DNA of 64,000 nucleotides from Hoylesella timonensis 4401737 = DSM 22865 = JCM 15640 (GTDB taxonomy: Bacteria; Bacteroidota; Bacteroidia; Bacteroidales; Bacteroidaceae). Below are positions 25,717-34,518 of this stretch, piece after piece. Location of the stretch: NCBI RefSeq assembly GCF_000455445.1, contig NZ_HG417090.1, positions 422,929-486,928 of the forward strand, written 5' to 3'. Below the pieces are notes generated by a model that did no database searches, had not been told where the DNA came from, and worked only from the letters and a program-made list of their open reading frames with translations. Position 1 is the first letter of the stretch. Each line of letters opens with the position of its first letter. The translations under genes and the position numbers were made by a program.

Positions 25717-27369
25717 ATGAAAAATAAATATATACTGTCTGCGCTATTGTTGTTGGGAACAGCGACAATAGGTGCGCAAGAGACTTATGAGAATACAAAA
25801 TTGATAGACAACGACCTTAATGGTACTGCACGTTATGTAGGTATGGGCGGGGCGTTAGATGCTTTGGGAGCCGACATTTCGGTGATAGGTTCTAATCCCG
25901 CAGGTTTGGGATTGATGACTAAATCACGTGCAGAGGTGTCGTTTGGCTTCGTGTCGCAACCGGGTGTCTCTGCTTTTCAACAAGGTAATCCTACGAATGC
26001 AAGCTTTGATCAGGTGGGATTTGTTTATGTGATGCGTAATCCAAGAGGCGATAATAGCGGACTAAATTTTGCAGTGAACTATCACAAAAGCCGAAATTTT
26101 GATTACATTTTATCTGCTGTTGGTGACTTAAAGAATGCTTCACAAAACACGCTGTCGTTCTTAAAAGCTATTTATGGACGCAGAGCAGAAGACGGTACAT
26201 CTAACTTTTATTTGGAAACAACGAAGAATGGGATGATTCGCGGTACTCATCCTTTCACCTCGCAATTGGACAATCTGTACTATAACAACCTAATGGTGGA
26301 TCATAACAACGCTGTATCTTATAGTACAGCCACAGGCTATGATATGCAACGAGCGCATACAGGCTACATCGGTACTTACGATGTAAGTGTGAGTGGAGCC
26401 ATTAGTCCCCGTTTCTATTTGGGTGGAACCATTGGTTTTCATGATGTACATTATACAGGAACTGGCGAGTATGTCGAGGATTTGGTGGATATATCCAACA
26501 AACCACTGACTGCCTTGATGGTTCATGACGAAAAAACCATTACAGGTTTGGGGGGAGATTTCAAATTAGGTGCTATCTTCTTGCCTATTGAGAATAGTCC
26601 TTTCCGTATTGGTTTGTCTGTGGCTTCTCCTACATTGTATAGGTTGACTATCAACACGAGAGCTTATATAAGGCACAATCTTAGAGCTTCACAATCTATG
26701 CAGCATGGTTATTCCGGTGGAACAACGAACGAATCTTATAGCTTTAAGATTGATACACCATGGAACTTCGGTATCAGTCTTGGTCATACAGTTGGTAATT
26801 ATTTGGCTTTGGGGGCAAGTTATAATTATGCCGATTATGGAAGTATGAATACACGTGTTAACGAAGGCGGTGGGTACGACTGGTACACGGATTCCTATTA
26901 TGAAAACAGTAGTGACGATACTAACATGAATGAGCATACGAAGCAGACGTTAAAGGGTGTCTCTACAATAAAATTAGGTGCTGAATTTAGACCTGTCACT
27001 AATCTGGCCTTGCGCGCAGGATATAATTATATATCACCCATGTATCAAACAAATGCTTACAAGGATGGCACTATTGATTCCTATGGTTCTAATTATAGCA
27101 CAGCTACAGATTACGTGAACTGGGATTCGACCAACCGTTTTACGTTGGGTGTTGGCTATCAAATGAAGAATTTTAATATTGATTTGGCATACCAGTATAG
27201 TGAGCAAAATGGGGACTTCCATCCTTTCATGGATACTTATGGAGACTATTATTATATAAATACGGCAACGAAATCGTTGCAAATGGATAAAATTGACAAC
27301 TATGCAAATCCTGTAAAGGTCAGCAACAAGCGTCACCAGCTGCTGCTCACCTTAGGTTATCGCTTTTAG
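25717..27369 (+). CDS. OmpP1/FadL-like outer-membrane protein
   Basis: A 550-residue beta-barrel protein with a signal peptide (MKNKYILSALLLLGTATIGAQ). After it comes the N-terminal plug-like region TARYVGMGGALDALGADIS..NPAGLGL, which is typical of the FadL/OmpP1 transporter superfamily; alternating amphipathic strands follow, ending in an aromatic C-terminal residue (GYRF). Homologs are often named hemin receptor, without good support. I choose ATG 25717; ATG 25693 would add eight residues before the signal peptide. It is downstream of the Tyr/Trp-rich protein and likely shares its promoter. Confidence 0.85.
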   Translation: MKNKYILSALLLLGTATIGAQETYENTKLIDNDLNGTARYVGMGGALDALGADISVIGSNPAGLGLMTKSRAEVSFGFVSQPGVSAFQQGNPTNASFDQVGFVYVMRNPRGDNSGLNFAVNYHKSRNFDYILSAVGDLKNASQNTLSFLKAIYGRRAEDGTSNFYLETTKNGMIRGTHPFTSQLDNLYYNNLMVDHNNAVSYSTATGYDMQRAHTGYIGTYDVSVSGAISPRFYLGGTIGFHDVHYTGTGEYVEDLVDISNKPLTALMVHDEKTITGLGGDFKLGAIFLPIENSPFRIGLSVASPTLYRLTINTRAYIRHNLRASQSMQHGYSGGTTNESYSFKIDTPWNFGISLGHTVGNYLALGASYNYADYGSMNTRVNEGGGYDWYTDSYYENSSDDTNMNEHTKQTLKGVSTIKLGAEFRPVTNLALRAGYNYISPMYQTNAYKDGTIDSYGSNYSTATDYVNWDSTNRFTLGVGYQMKNFNIDLAYQYSEQNGDFHPFMDTYGDYYYINTATKSLQMDKIDNYANPVKVSNKRHQLLLTLGYRF

Positions 27370-27405
27370 AATAGTTGTCGCATCAATAGTTACGAACCCA
27401 GAAAG

Positions 27406-27441
27406 AGAAGTTTATCACACAGTTTGATAAGCTTCTTTTTT
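27406..27441 (+). terminator. Intrinsic terminator after the OmpP1-like gene
   Basis: AGAAGTTTATCA (27406-27417) pairs with TGATAAGCTTCT (27425-27436), one G-U pair, followed by a T-run to 27441. Confidence 0.85.
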
Positions 27442-27719
27442 GCGTAATAACCAGTGAGAAGATTTTTCTCTTCTATTCATCTTATAGTTTTTTGAACGGA
27501 CGAACGAGTCGGGCATCCCAACTAAAGCATGACAACGACTCCCCAACTTAGTTTGGAATGAAGTACAACTTGAATAAAACGAAAGCACTTTCCAAACATG
27601 TTTTTTGTCCTGAACTTTTACCAAAAAACGACCATTGAAAATTTCCAAAATAGAAAAAAACGATAGGCAAACGCCCAACAAAAATGGGCTGATTTTAACA
27701 AATAAAACGTCATTTGGCG

Positions 27720-27829
27720 TTAGAACATTGAATTATCACGCTTGGAAACATGTATTAGAGGTGTTATTCGCATGCTTCAGCGGCATTAAAGCATGCAAAT
27801 TGCGAGCTTATCTCAATGCTTTAACCGCC
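27720..27829 (+). repeat. Five 22-nt periodic units inside copy A
   Basis: Units start at 27720, 27742, 27764, 27786 and 27808, each beginning TTA or TTG with a CATG/CATT/AATG core around positions 7-11, for example TTATTCGCATGCTTCAGC and TTATCTCAATGCTTTAACC. The register is exact over 110 bases. Confidence 0.7.
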
Positions 27830-27915
27830 AAGAAAGGGTAAAAAATGGAAAGAAAAGAGGGTGTTTTATCGTAATATCCTTAATATCAACACGTTATAAA
27901 CATTGCTCATTTTCA

Positions 27916-27955
27916 GCGTATTTGCGACCAACAATGACGTTGGTTGTAAATACGC
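27916..27955 (+). repeat. 17-bp hairpin inside copy A
   Basis: GCGTATTTGCGACCAAC (27916-27932) pairs along its full length with GTTGGTTGTAAATACGC (27939-27955) if two G-U pairs are allowed. In copy B (41634-41673) the left arm is identical while the right arm has changed and pairs only at its ends. Confidence 0.7.
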
Positions 27956-28115
27956 GAGTTATGAGAGGCACTTTGTAAAGAAAATTCAGTAATTATTATC
28001 CACTACTACAACGCACCAACCTTATTACATAAGTCATTATTTTGTGTTTTCTTATCGTAAAAATAGCATTCTTCAATGAAAGAATTGGAACTTTTTTTGT
28101 AGAACGATTGTTTAT

Positions 28116-28310
28116 AGGCTGGTTCTATAAATTACCGCCGCACATAGTCATCAAATGTTTATGAAATACGTTTTGTTATCTTTTGGCTTCTTTTTAGTTC
28201 AAAATGTAAGTTAGTTCAGTCGTGTAGCTCGCTACACTCCTTCACTCTCTTGCATTTTGACCTCAAAAATAAGCTCAAAATCTAACAAAGCTAATTTATA
28301 GAACCAGCCT
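28116..28310. mobile_element. Miniature inverted-repeat transposable element (195 bp)
   Basis: Perfect 19-bp terminal inverted repeats, AGGCTGGTTCTATAAATTA at 28116-28134 and its complement at 28292-28310, flank a non-coding core. TTAT occurs on both sides (28112-28115 and 28311-28314) as a likely target duplication. The core contains a GTGTAGC/GCTACAC hairpin nested in CAAAATG/CATTTTG. No transposase is encoded. A related fragment is at 39703-39748. Confidence 0.88.
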
Positions 28311-28316
28311 TTATAT

Positions 28317-28347
28317 TTTGCCAAGTTAGATATTATGTGTAACTTTG
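28317..28347 (+). promoter_or_regulatory. Promoter of the AlaX-like gene
   Basis: TTTG (28317-28320), 19 bases, TAACTTTG (28340-28347): a full consensus match. The -33 element is six bases from the MITE end. Confidence 0.82.
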
Positions 28348-28372
28348 TCTACAACATTAAATCACGATTATT

Positions 28373-28822
28373 TTGTTAGAAAGAGAAGTATCTTTTCCAC
28401 CTGCTCATACGGCTGAGCATCTACTCAACCAACTCATGACGCGCAAGTTTGGATGTAAACGTTCAGACAATGCCCATATTGAGCGAAAGAAAAGCAAGAT
28501 GACTTTTCGGTTGGAGAGCAAACCTGACAGACATGCCGAAAAGGAGATAGAAACTCGTATGAATGAGTTGATACAGCAAGACTTGCCCATCACCTTTGAA
28601 GAGGTGGACAGACAACATCTTCCTGAAGATGTCAGTTTAGACCGTTTGCCTGCCAATGCGCCCGATTTGATTAGGATTTGCCGAATCGGAGATTATGATA
28701 TTTGTCCCTGCATAGGCAAACATGTTCGTTCCACCCGTCAAATTGGCAAATTTGAGTTGTTGGGAACCAATTGGGATGAACATCAAAAAACGTACAGAAT
28801 ACGCTTTAAGGTTATTCCCTAA
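28373..28822 (+). CDS. AlaX-like tRNA editing domain protein
   Basis: A 149-residue stand-alone relative of the editing domain of alanyl-/threonyl-tRNA synthetases. The zinc-site motifs are HTAEH (His12, His16) and CIGKH (Cys113, His117). Such proteins hydrolyse mischarged aminoacyl-tRNA, such as Ser-tRNA(Ala). No ATG is available: an upstream stop at 28358-28360 leaves TTG 28373 (or ATT 28367/28370) as the start, shortly after a consensus promoter. The gene sits just downstream of the MITE and before a DMT transporter gene. Confidence 0.82.
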   Translation: MLEREVSFPPAHTAEHLLNQLMTRKFGCKRSDNAHIERKKSKMTFRLESKPDRHAEKEIETRMNELIQQDLPITFEEVDRQHLPEDVSLDRLPANAPDLIRICRIGDYDICPCIGKHVRSTRQIGKFELLGTNWDEHQKTYRIRFKVIP

Positions 28823-28893
28823 AACTTACTTTTTTATATGTATAGAACCCTTCGCTTTATCGTATAGGGGTTCATTATCTTAATCGACTGTAG

Positions 28894-29877
28894 ATGAATA
28901 AGTTTCCGAATCTTCAACATAGAGATAAAAAGTACACCCATAGCTCCAATAAAGTTCCTCTTTTGGCGCACCTTAGTATGTTCACCGCCTGTGCTATATG
29001 GGGACTAATGGCACCCATTGGTAAAGATGCCATGTCCAATGGTATCACAGGTGTGGATATGGTGTCATTCCGTGTGTTGGGAGGAGCCATCCTGTTTTGG
29101 ATGACGTCTTTCTTTGTCAAAAAAGAAAAGGTTCCTCTCCATGATATTTTCTGGTTCATAGGAGCAGCCGTTTTTGGTTTGGTTTGTAACCAATGTTGTT
29201 TCACCATCGGTTTAAGTCTCACGTCTCCTATCAATGCAAGCATCGTTACAACTTCGATGCCTATATTTGCCATGTTATTGGCGGCACTCATCTTGAAAGA
29301 GCCGATAACAAGTAAAAAGGCAATGGGCGTGTTTGTGGGTTGTTGTGGAGCACTCATTCTCATACTCACGAGTATGTCGGCAGCTAACGCAAAGGTGGGG
29401 GATATCCGTGGCGATTTATTGGTGTTAGGCGCTCAACTGTCTTATGCCTTCTATCTGTCCGTGTTCAATAAGTTGGTGAAGAGATACTCTGTGTTTACGG
29501 TGAACAAATGGATGTTCCTGTGGGCAACCTGTCTCATTTGGCCATTTTCTTTTCGTCAAGTGGCAGAACTACCATGGCAAAGCATCACAGTAACAACATG
29601 GATGGAGACGGCTTATGTGGTATTCTTTGGCACTTTTGTGGGATACATCCTCATTATATCTGCACAAAAAGTACTTCGTCCAACGGTTGTCAGCACCTAC
29701 AATTATGTGCAACCTATCGTTGCTGTCATCGTTACGGTGGCTACGGGTATCGGTATTTTTAAGTGGACACACGCATTGGCTATCGTCATGGTGTTTAGTG
29801 GGGTGTGGTTAGTCACAAAATCTAAATCCAAACACGATGAAGCACAAAGCCAAAAGGGTGAGTTGACAAAGGAATAA
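28894..29877 (+). CDS. DMT/EamA family transporter
   Basis: A 327-residue integral membrane protein with about ten hydrophobic segments in two repeated EamA halves (about 25-155 and 170-315). The charged N- and C-termini should be cytoplasmic. EamA proteins export amino acids or other metabolites; the substrate cannot be inferred. It starts 71 bases after the AlaX-like gene and may be co-transcribed. Confidence 0.9.
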   Translation: MNKFPNLQHRDKKYTHSSNKVPLLAHLSMFTACAIWGLMAPIGKDAMSNGITGVDMVSFRVLGGAILFWMTSFFVKKEKVPLHDIFWFIGAAVFGLVCNQCCFTIGLSLTSPINASIVTTSMPIFAMLLAALILKEPITSKKAMGVFVGCCGALILILTSMSAANAKVGDIRGDLLVLGAQLSYAFYLSVFNKLVKRYSVFTVNKWMFLWATCLIWPFSFRQVAELPWQSITVTTWMETAYVVFFGTFVGYILIISAQKVLRPTVVSTYNYVQPIVAVIVTVATGIGIFKWTHALAIVMVFSGVWLVTKSKSKHDEAQSQKGELTKE

Positions 29878-29968
29878 ACATGGCGGAGAAACCGAGAGTG
29901 ATGTCCTCATGACTGCTCCGCTTTATCGAAATACCGAGTAATCATAAGCATTTGTAAGACAAGTTATT

Positions 29969-29990
29969 GAGATAAGATAGTTATCTCTTT
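29969..29990 (+). terminator. Short terminator-like hairpin after the DMT gene
   Basis: GAGATAA (29969-29975) pairs with TTATCTC (29981-29987) over a five-base loop, followed by TTTGC. Weak. Confidence 0.4.
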
Positions 29991-30061
29991 GCTTTAAGTT
30001 CTGTGTGCCTACGTTTCAAGCCTTTTATTTCTTTGCTTCAGTGCATCAAGGTCAATGGAAT

Positions 30062-30703
30062 TTATTTCCCATTCTTTTCCTTATCAAAAAAGAAATCAAA
30101 TTGTTTTCGGAGTTCTTCCTTGTCTTCTAAGATGAGACGGATATTCTTTAGGTATTGATGATTGGGTGAATTGGCAATCCACAACTTGATATATCCTGTA
30201 TTACCGTATTTGGCTTCTATATGTTGTTGAAAACGTTGCCAGTGTTCTTGTCGGCTTTTTTCAGGATTTTGTTCCAATCCAAACTGAACTGTACGTTGAA
30301 ACACATGCTCGGGTTGTAAGTCTCTATCTGCTTCGGCGACAATCTTTCCGTACATACTTCGTGGTGAATGGGAGGCACTGGCACGATGGTCTTCCACCGC
30401 TTCGCGCATGATTCGTATCTGTTCGGGCGAGAACCAGCGTTTCAACCGTGCATCCGAAGCTAAGATTTTTCCTCCTGTGAGATGATGTATAGCACGAGGA
30501 CCCGACATACCAATGTCATGATAAGCTGCCACGGTGTACGCCATGTTGACATCGGCTCCTATCTTACGAGCCAATTCCATACTGTTTTTGATGACTTGCT
30601 GGACATGGGCAAGCCCATGCGAAGCACCGAATTCATTGTATTTTGGAAGGATATTTTGCTCGATGAAGGTCATCAAATCGAGACTTACGTTGCTATCTAT
30701 CAT
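30062..30703 (-). CDS. HD domain phosphohydrolase
   Basis: A 213-residue cytosolic protein with the HD-superfamily metal site: His29/His33 in SHGLAHV, His62-Asp63 in AYHDIGMSGPR, paired His73-His74, and a later EDHRASA. This pattern fits metal-dependent hydrolysis of a nucleotide or other phosphate ester. I choose ATG 30703 (MIDSNVSL), because a promoter motif lies between it and the earlier in-frame ATG at 30868, whose extra 55 residues look non-coding. It is divergent from menA. Confidence 0.88.
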   Translation of the reverse strand: MIDSNVSLDLMTFIEQNILPKYNEFGASHGLAHVQQVIKNSMELARKIGADVNMAYTVAAYHDIGMSGPRAIHHLTGGKILASDARLKRWFSPEQIRIMREAVEDHRASASHSPRSMYGKIVAEADRDLQPEHVFQRTVQFGLEQNPEKSRQEHWQRFQQHIEAKYGNTGYIKLWIANSPNHQYLKNIRLILEDKEELRKQFDFFFDKEKNGK

Positions 30704-30721
30704 GTGGGGTGTTATTTGTTG

Positions 30722-30752
30722 CAAATGTAAGAAAAAATGTTTATTTTTGCAA
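30722..30752 (-). promoter_or_regulatory. Promoter of the HD-domain gene
   Basis: TACATTTG (30729-30722) matches the -7 consensus, with ATTG (30753-30750) 20 bases upstream. It lies about 19 bases before ATG 30703 and decides that start. Confidence 0.65.
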
Positions 30753-30943
30753 TAGCAAAACAACGGAAAGGCACGGAATGACAAAGAAATGTTCATTATT
30801 CGGTTGTCTCCGTGTATCTCTGTATGGGTAAGTAAGCCGAGGACACATGCTGCAAGGTCGTTGTACAATTGTGTGTGGCTGCTGCTAAATGTACATTCGC
30901 ATATATCTGAGTGTCTCCGTTGCTATAAAATAAAAACTTGACG

Positions 30944-31852
30944 ATGCAAACTTCTACTGTACGATGCAATTCTGCGAAGGCTTGGTTCTTGGCAGCACGC
31001 CCCAAAACATTAACTGGGGCGGCAGTTCCTGTGATGATAGGCACTGCGTGGGCAATCTTGGATATGCAAGGAATAATCCGTATAACACCCGTTGTTTTAT
31101 GTTTCCTCTTTGCGTTTGTCATGCAAATAGATGCCAACTTTATCAATGATTATTTGGACTTCGTGCGTGGAAACGATGACGAGACTCGGTTAGGACCGCG
31201 ACGTGCCTGTGCACAAGGTTGGATTTTACCCGCTACCATGCGTGTTGGTATTGGATTGACAACGCTTTTGGCTTGTCTTGTCGGCTTGCCTCTTATCTAT
31301 TATGGAGGTATGGAAATGCTCTTGGTAGGAGCCGTATGCGTGGTTTTCTGTTTTCTATATACCACCCATTTATCTTATTTGGGGATGGGAGATATATTGG
31401 TATTGATATTTTTTGGTATCATTCCCGTTTGTGTGACTTATTATTTAGCCGTTCCTTCCTATGCAGCACACATCACGTGGCAGGTATTTTTGAGTTCGAT
31501 AGCATGTGGATTGGTCATTGACACATTACTCATTGTTAATAATTATCGTGACATAGAGAATGATCGGCGTGTCCATAAAATGACAATGGTGGTGATGATG
31601 GGTGCCTCTTTGTCAAGAACGACTTATCTCATGCTTGGGTGGGTAGCCTGTATGATAGGACTGGTCTTTTTGTTTCACGGTCATGTGTGGGCTTTTGTCC
31701 TACCATTATTCTATGCGCTCCTGCATACGTTGACCTATCGCAGGATGTGTAGAATACGACAAGGAAAAGCGCTTAACCTCATTTTAGGCGAAACAGCAAG
31801 AAATATTTTTATCTATGGAATATTGTTAACCGTTGGTTTAATGATTTCGTAA
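30944..31852 (+). CDS. menA: 1,4-dihydroxy-2-naphthoate polyprenyltransferase
   Basis: A 302-residue UbiA-family membrane prenyltransferase that attaches the isoprenoid chain in menaquinone synthesis. The N-terminus has the MenA-type AARPKTLTGAAVPV, followed by NDYLDFVRGND, the Asp-rich prenyl diphosphate site; a second site is NNYRDIENDRR. About eight to nine membrane segments are visible. The start is ATG 30944; TTG 30938 would add two residues. Menaquinone dependence fits anaerobic Bacteroidales. Confidence 0.92.
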   Translation: MQTSTVRCNSAKAWFLAARPKTLTGAAVPVMIGTAWAILDMQGIIRITPVVLCFLFAFVMQIDANFINDYLDFVRGNDDETRLGPRRACAQGWILPATMRVGIGLTTLLACLVGLPLIYYGGMEMLLVGAVCVVFCFLYTTHLSYLGMGDILVLIFFGIIPVCVTYYLAVPSYAAHITWQVFLSSIACGLVIDTLLIVNNYRDIENDRRVHKMTMVVMMGASLSRTTYLMLGWVACMIGLVFLFHGHVWAFVLPLFYALLHTLTYRRMCRIRQGKALNLILGETARNIFIYGILLTVGLMIS

Positions 31853-31880
31853 TCATGTTTTAGGAGGTGTACTGTTCTCC

Positions 31881-34211
31881 TTAATTAAAGAAGTTCCAGC
31901 TCACTCCGAATCTAAGAATGCGGCCATTGATGGGGTAGTGAGGCACTAAAAAACTGTTGCGAGTGCCGCTATCTTGGTTTACATGACTGTACATGACGAA
32001 GAATCGGGTTTGCTTTAAATGGAAATTCGCATACACATTAACAATAGGGTAGTTTCCCAATATCGTTCGTTCCGTATTCTCTTGTACCACAAACTGTCCT
32101 AATGCAGGGCTGTAGTCGGGTGCTTCATATTTCGTGAAATAACGAACATCGGCACCTGTATTACAACTTAACACCTTGGCAATCTTGAATTTGAAGTAAA
32201 GATTGGAGTACACATTTAACTTAGGTAGCGGTATGGCGCTCTGTACGGAAGCATTTTGAAACGTCACAACAGACTCCCAGTGGAGCGGTCCCCATGCAAC
32301 GTCTTGCCCCAACGAAAGTGTTAGGACATTGATAGGTGTACTACTTTGGCGAACACCTACCTGTGTACCTGTTCTTTGGTATTTCTCGTTTACTTGATAG
32401 GCTTGTGCTAAATAAGTGTAATTGGTGAGTTCATCAACCGCCACACGTAGCGTGGTATTTGTTTTTTCGTATTTGAGCAAGCCTTCTATCCTTGTGTGAG
32501 TAATGGAACCTAAATCTTCATTGTCCCATCTAAAGTGCCGTCCATGATAATGCCGATAATAGAAGGTAGGCTCATAACGTCTGAAAAAGCCTTGAGCAGC
32601 TAAGCGCAAGGTGTCTCCAAAGAGTTTGAAATTCAAATCGGTTTGCGCTTCTAAGTCTATTTTCCCTGCGTCTTTTCCTGCTACTCCAACTTCACCAGTG
32701 ACAGAATAATGCAGCGTTTTGCCTTGTCGTTTGCTCAATTGTCCTCCTACATATACGGAATTTTCGTTGTATGTACTCGTTCCAGCACTATCAGGTAAGG
32801 AGAAATATCGAAGTTCATGACTGACAAAAGCCTTCAAACCCGATTTTGCCCACTTGTTGAACCCTTCGAGTAAAGAAATGGCGAAAGTGTTTTGTACACG
32901 ATAATGCTTGGTATCATCGTAGATAGAATCGCCAGTGAAAGGTCCTATGAGTCGATAATTGTTGGCGTAGAAATTGTCTGGAGTTTGATAAGCTTGGTAA
33001 ATTCTCTTGTAATCATCAAACTTCAGTGTATGAATAAAGCTGGTCACTGGGACATATTCGTTCTTGAACCATGAAGTATCTTCCTTTGCTTGTTTCGTTT
33101 TTGCCAACAAACTGTCGGCTGCATGCTGCCCATTAACTTGAATACGAGAGCTGTCTGTCGCATGCGTTGTAGAGGGTTCTATCCCCGCAATGACAGCATC
33201 ATCAGGTCTTCCTGCTGTTGCCTTTTCATCTTCCAATGCCTTAGGGTCCAATTTTCTACCTTCTTTCTTGGCTTTGCGAAGTGCTTCTTTTGTTTTCTTG
33301 GTGGCATCATTCTCTTTCTTAGCCTTTAGTGCAAACTTCTTTGCTTTAATCTCGTCTGGCGTCATCGGCACTTTCCGATTGAATCCTACATTATATCTAT
33401 GCGATAAAAAAACATGGTGATGGTCATTTCTATTCCAGTTTTGTTGTAACACAGTGTGTATTTCTGATGTTTGATAATTATCATCAAAGCTCTCAGGATT
33501 TGTGATGTATTTGTCATCTGTGATACCTCCGTTTTCCGTATTCTTTTGGTGATTCGTTGAAAATAACAGGTGTGCTTGATATCGCTCACCCAAATAAGAG
33601 CCATGAAGAGAATAATTGAAATGAGAAGAAGCTTGATTTGCAAAGAATCCTCGACCATAGAGATAATCGAACTTGAACCCTACACCAATCTTCTTTCCAG
33701 CATTAATGGCAAATTTTGCGGTCAAGTGATCTTCCCCATTGGTTCGATCTCCAGCAGTATTGTAAGTCAAACTGGTAATAGGAGAGAGGGTGTTGGTGAA
33801 GTGGTAATCGTCAGGAGCTACGATAAAATAATCGTAGGGCTGTGTGAAAATAAACTGTTCATCGTCTCCTAATCGATCGACAAACAATCTACTGATACGG
33901 GGTGCACCTAAATTTCCCGTTGTGTTATATTCTCCTCGCAAGCCAGAAGTAAAGATACTGTTAGGGTACATGTGCATCAGCGTATCGGGTATTGCCTGAC
34001 GGATGTCTCCAAAACGGTTGTCTACCGTCCATACTTTAAGCCCTTTTGGTATTTCTTTGTCTTGACTTGTTGAGTCTTTAGCGTTGTTACGTCGCTGGTC
34101 ATTCACCTGCGTAATGTTGCCATCGGCATCCATTTGGTTGTAACTGTCAATTTGAGCAGTGACGTGTAGGGACGTTATCAGAAGGGCGATTGAGAATAAA
34201 AAACGTGTCAT
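31881..34211 (-). CDS. Putative outer-membrane porin (Porin_10 type)
   Basis: A 776-residue exported protein (signal peptide MTRFLFSIALLITSLHVTAQ). Residues about 75-780 look like a large beta barrel ending in an aromatic residue (VSWNFFN). An insertion at about 285-345 is very rich in Lys, Ala and Glu (KKTKEALRKAKKEGRK), unusual inside a barrel and probably a loop or periplasmic helix. The family is Bacteroidetes-specific; the substrate is unknown. It overlaps the preceding small membrane protein gene by 4 bases. Confidence 0.8.
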   Translation of the reverse strand: MTRFLFSIALLITSLHVTAQIDSYNQMDADGNITQVNDQRRNNAKDSTSQDKEIPKGLKVWTVDNRFGDIRQAIPDTLMHMYPNSIFTSGLRGEYNTTGNLGAPRISRLFVDRLGDDEQFIFTQPYDYFIVAPDDYHFTNTLSPITSLTYNTAGDRTNGEDHLTAKFAINAGKKIGVGFKFDYLYGRGFFANQASSHFNYSLHGSYLGERYQAHLLFSTNHQKNTENGGITDDKYITNPESFDDNYQTSEIHTVLQQNWNRNDHHHVFLSHRYNVGFNRKVPMTPDEIKAKKFALKAKKENDATKKTKEALRKAKKEGRKLDPKALEDEKATAGRPDDAVIAGIEPSTTHATDSSRIQVNGQHAADSLLAKTKQAKEDTSWFKNEYVPVTSFIHTLKFDDYKRIYQAYQTPDNFYANNYRLIGPFTGDSIYDDTKHYRVQNTFAISLLEGFNKWAKSGLKAFVSHELRYFSLPDSAGTSTYNENSVYVGGQLSKRQGKTLHYSVTGEVGVAGKDAGKIDLEAQTDLNFKLFGDTLRLAAQGFFRRYEPTFYYRHYHGRHFRWDNEDLGSITHTRIEGLLKYEKTNTTLRVAVDELTNYTYLAQAYQVNEKYQRTGTQVGVRQSSTPINVLTLSLGQDVAWGPLHWESVVTFQNASVQSAIPLPKLNVYSNLYFKFKIAKVLSCNTGADVRYFTKYEAPDYSPALGQFVVQENTERTILGNYPIVNVYANFHLKQTRFFVMYSHVNQDSGTRNSFLVPHYPINGRILRFGVSWNFFN

Positions 34212-34429
34212 GAATGAAATATGCGTAGACTACATTCTGCCATTTTGAAGAACATAGCAGTAAGAATAATGATAGTACCAAGCGTTTCTTGCTCGGTAAA
34301 GAAATAGAAAATAACACCAACTACAGCACCAACCATAAAGATGATGTTGAGGATGTTTCGAATCCAGAAGAAAAGATCGCGAGGCTTATCGCCATTTCCT
34401 CTAAATCGTCTTAGATATTTTGCACTCAT
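34208..34429 (-). CDS. Small two-helix membrane protein
   Basis: A 73-residue protein with a basic N-terminus (SAKYLRRFRGNGDKPRD), two hydrophobic segments (about 26-45 and 50-65) and no motif I recognise. Its stop overlaps the porin start by 4 bases, which indicates translational coupling and a real gene. Probably an inner-membrane protein with unknown role. Confidence 0.75.
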   Translation of the reverse strand: MSAKYLRRFRGNGDKPRDLFFWIRNILNIIFMVGAVVGVIFYFFTEQETLGTIIILTAMFFKMAECSLRIFHS

Positions 34430-34518
34430 ATAAGTTGTAATATTTTATCGTATAAAACTCAAATCTATCGTTCTTTGGGCGTTAACTATGGTTGAACAGT
34501 GAAAGGGAATGGTAACAT

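Larger units (their letters stand above)
27604..28013 (+). repeat. Dispersed intergenic repeat, copy A (about 410 bp)
   Basis: This segment is collinear with 41322-41733 in the same orientation. Shared blocks include TTACCAAAAAACGACCAT, AAAGCATGCAAATTG, CGCCAAGAAAGGGTAAAAA and TATGAGAGGCACTTTGTAAA. It contains five 22-nt periodic units (27720-27829) and a 17-bp hairpin (27916-27955). No clear terminal inverted repeats or target duplications were found. The frame from 27635 is not conserved as coding in copy B, which has an in-frame stop. Confidence 0.88.

Noticed and set aside
27635..27841. 68-codon frame in repeat copy A
   Set aside because: Copy B is collinear but has an in-frame stop and changes at all codon positions, so protein coding is not conserved.
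31862..31881. Terminator between menA and the porin gene
   Set aside because: Only an AGGAG/CTCCT stem of five pairs without a T-run.
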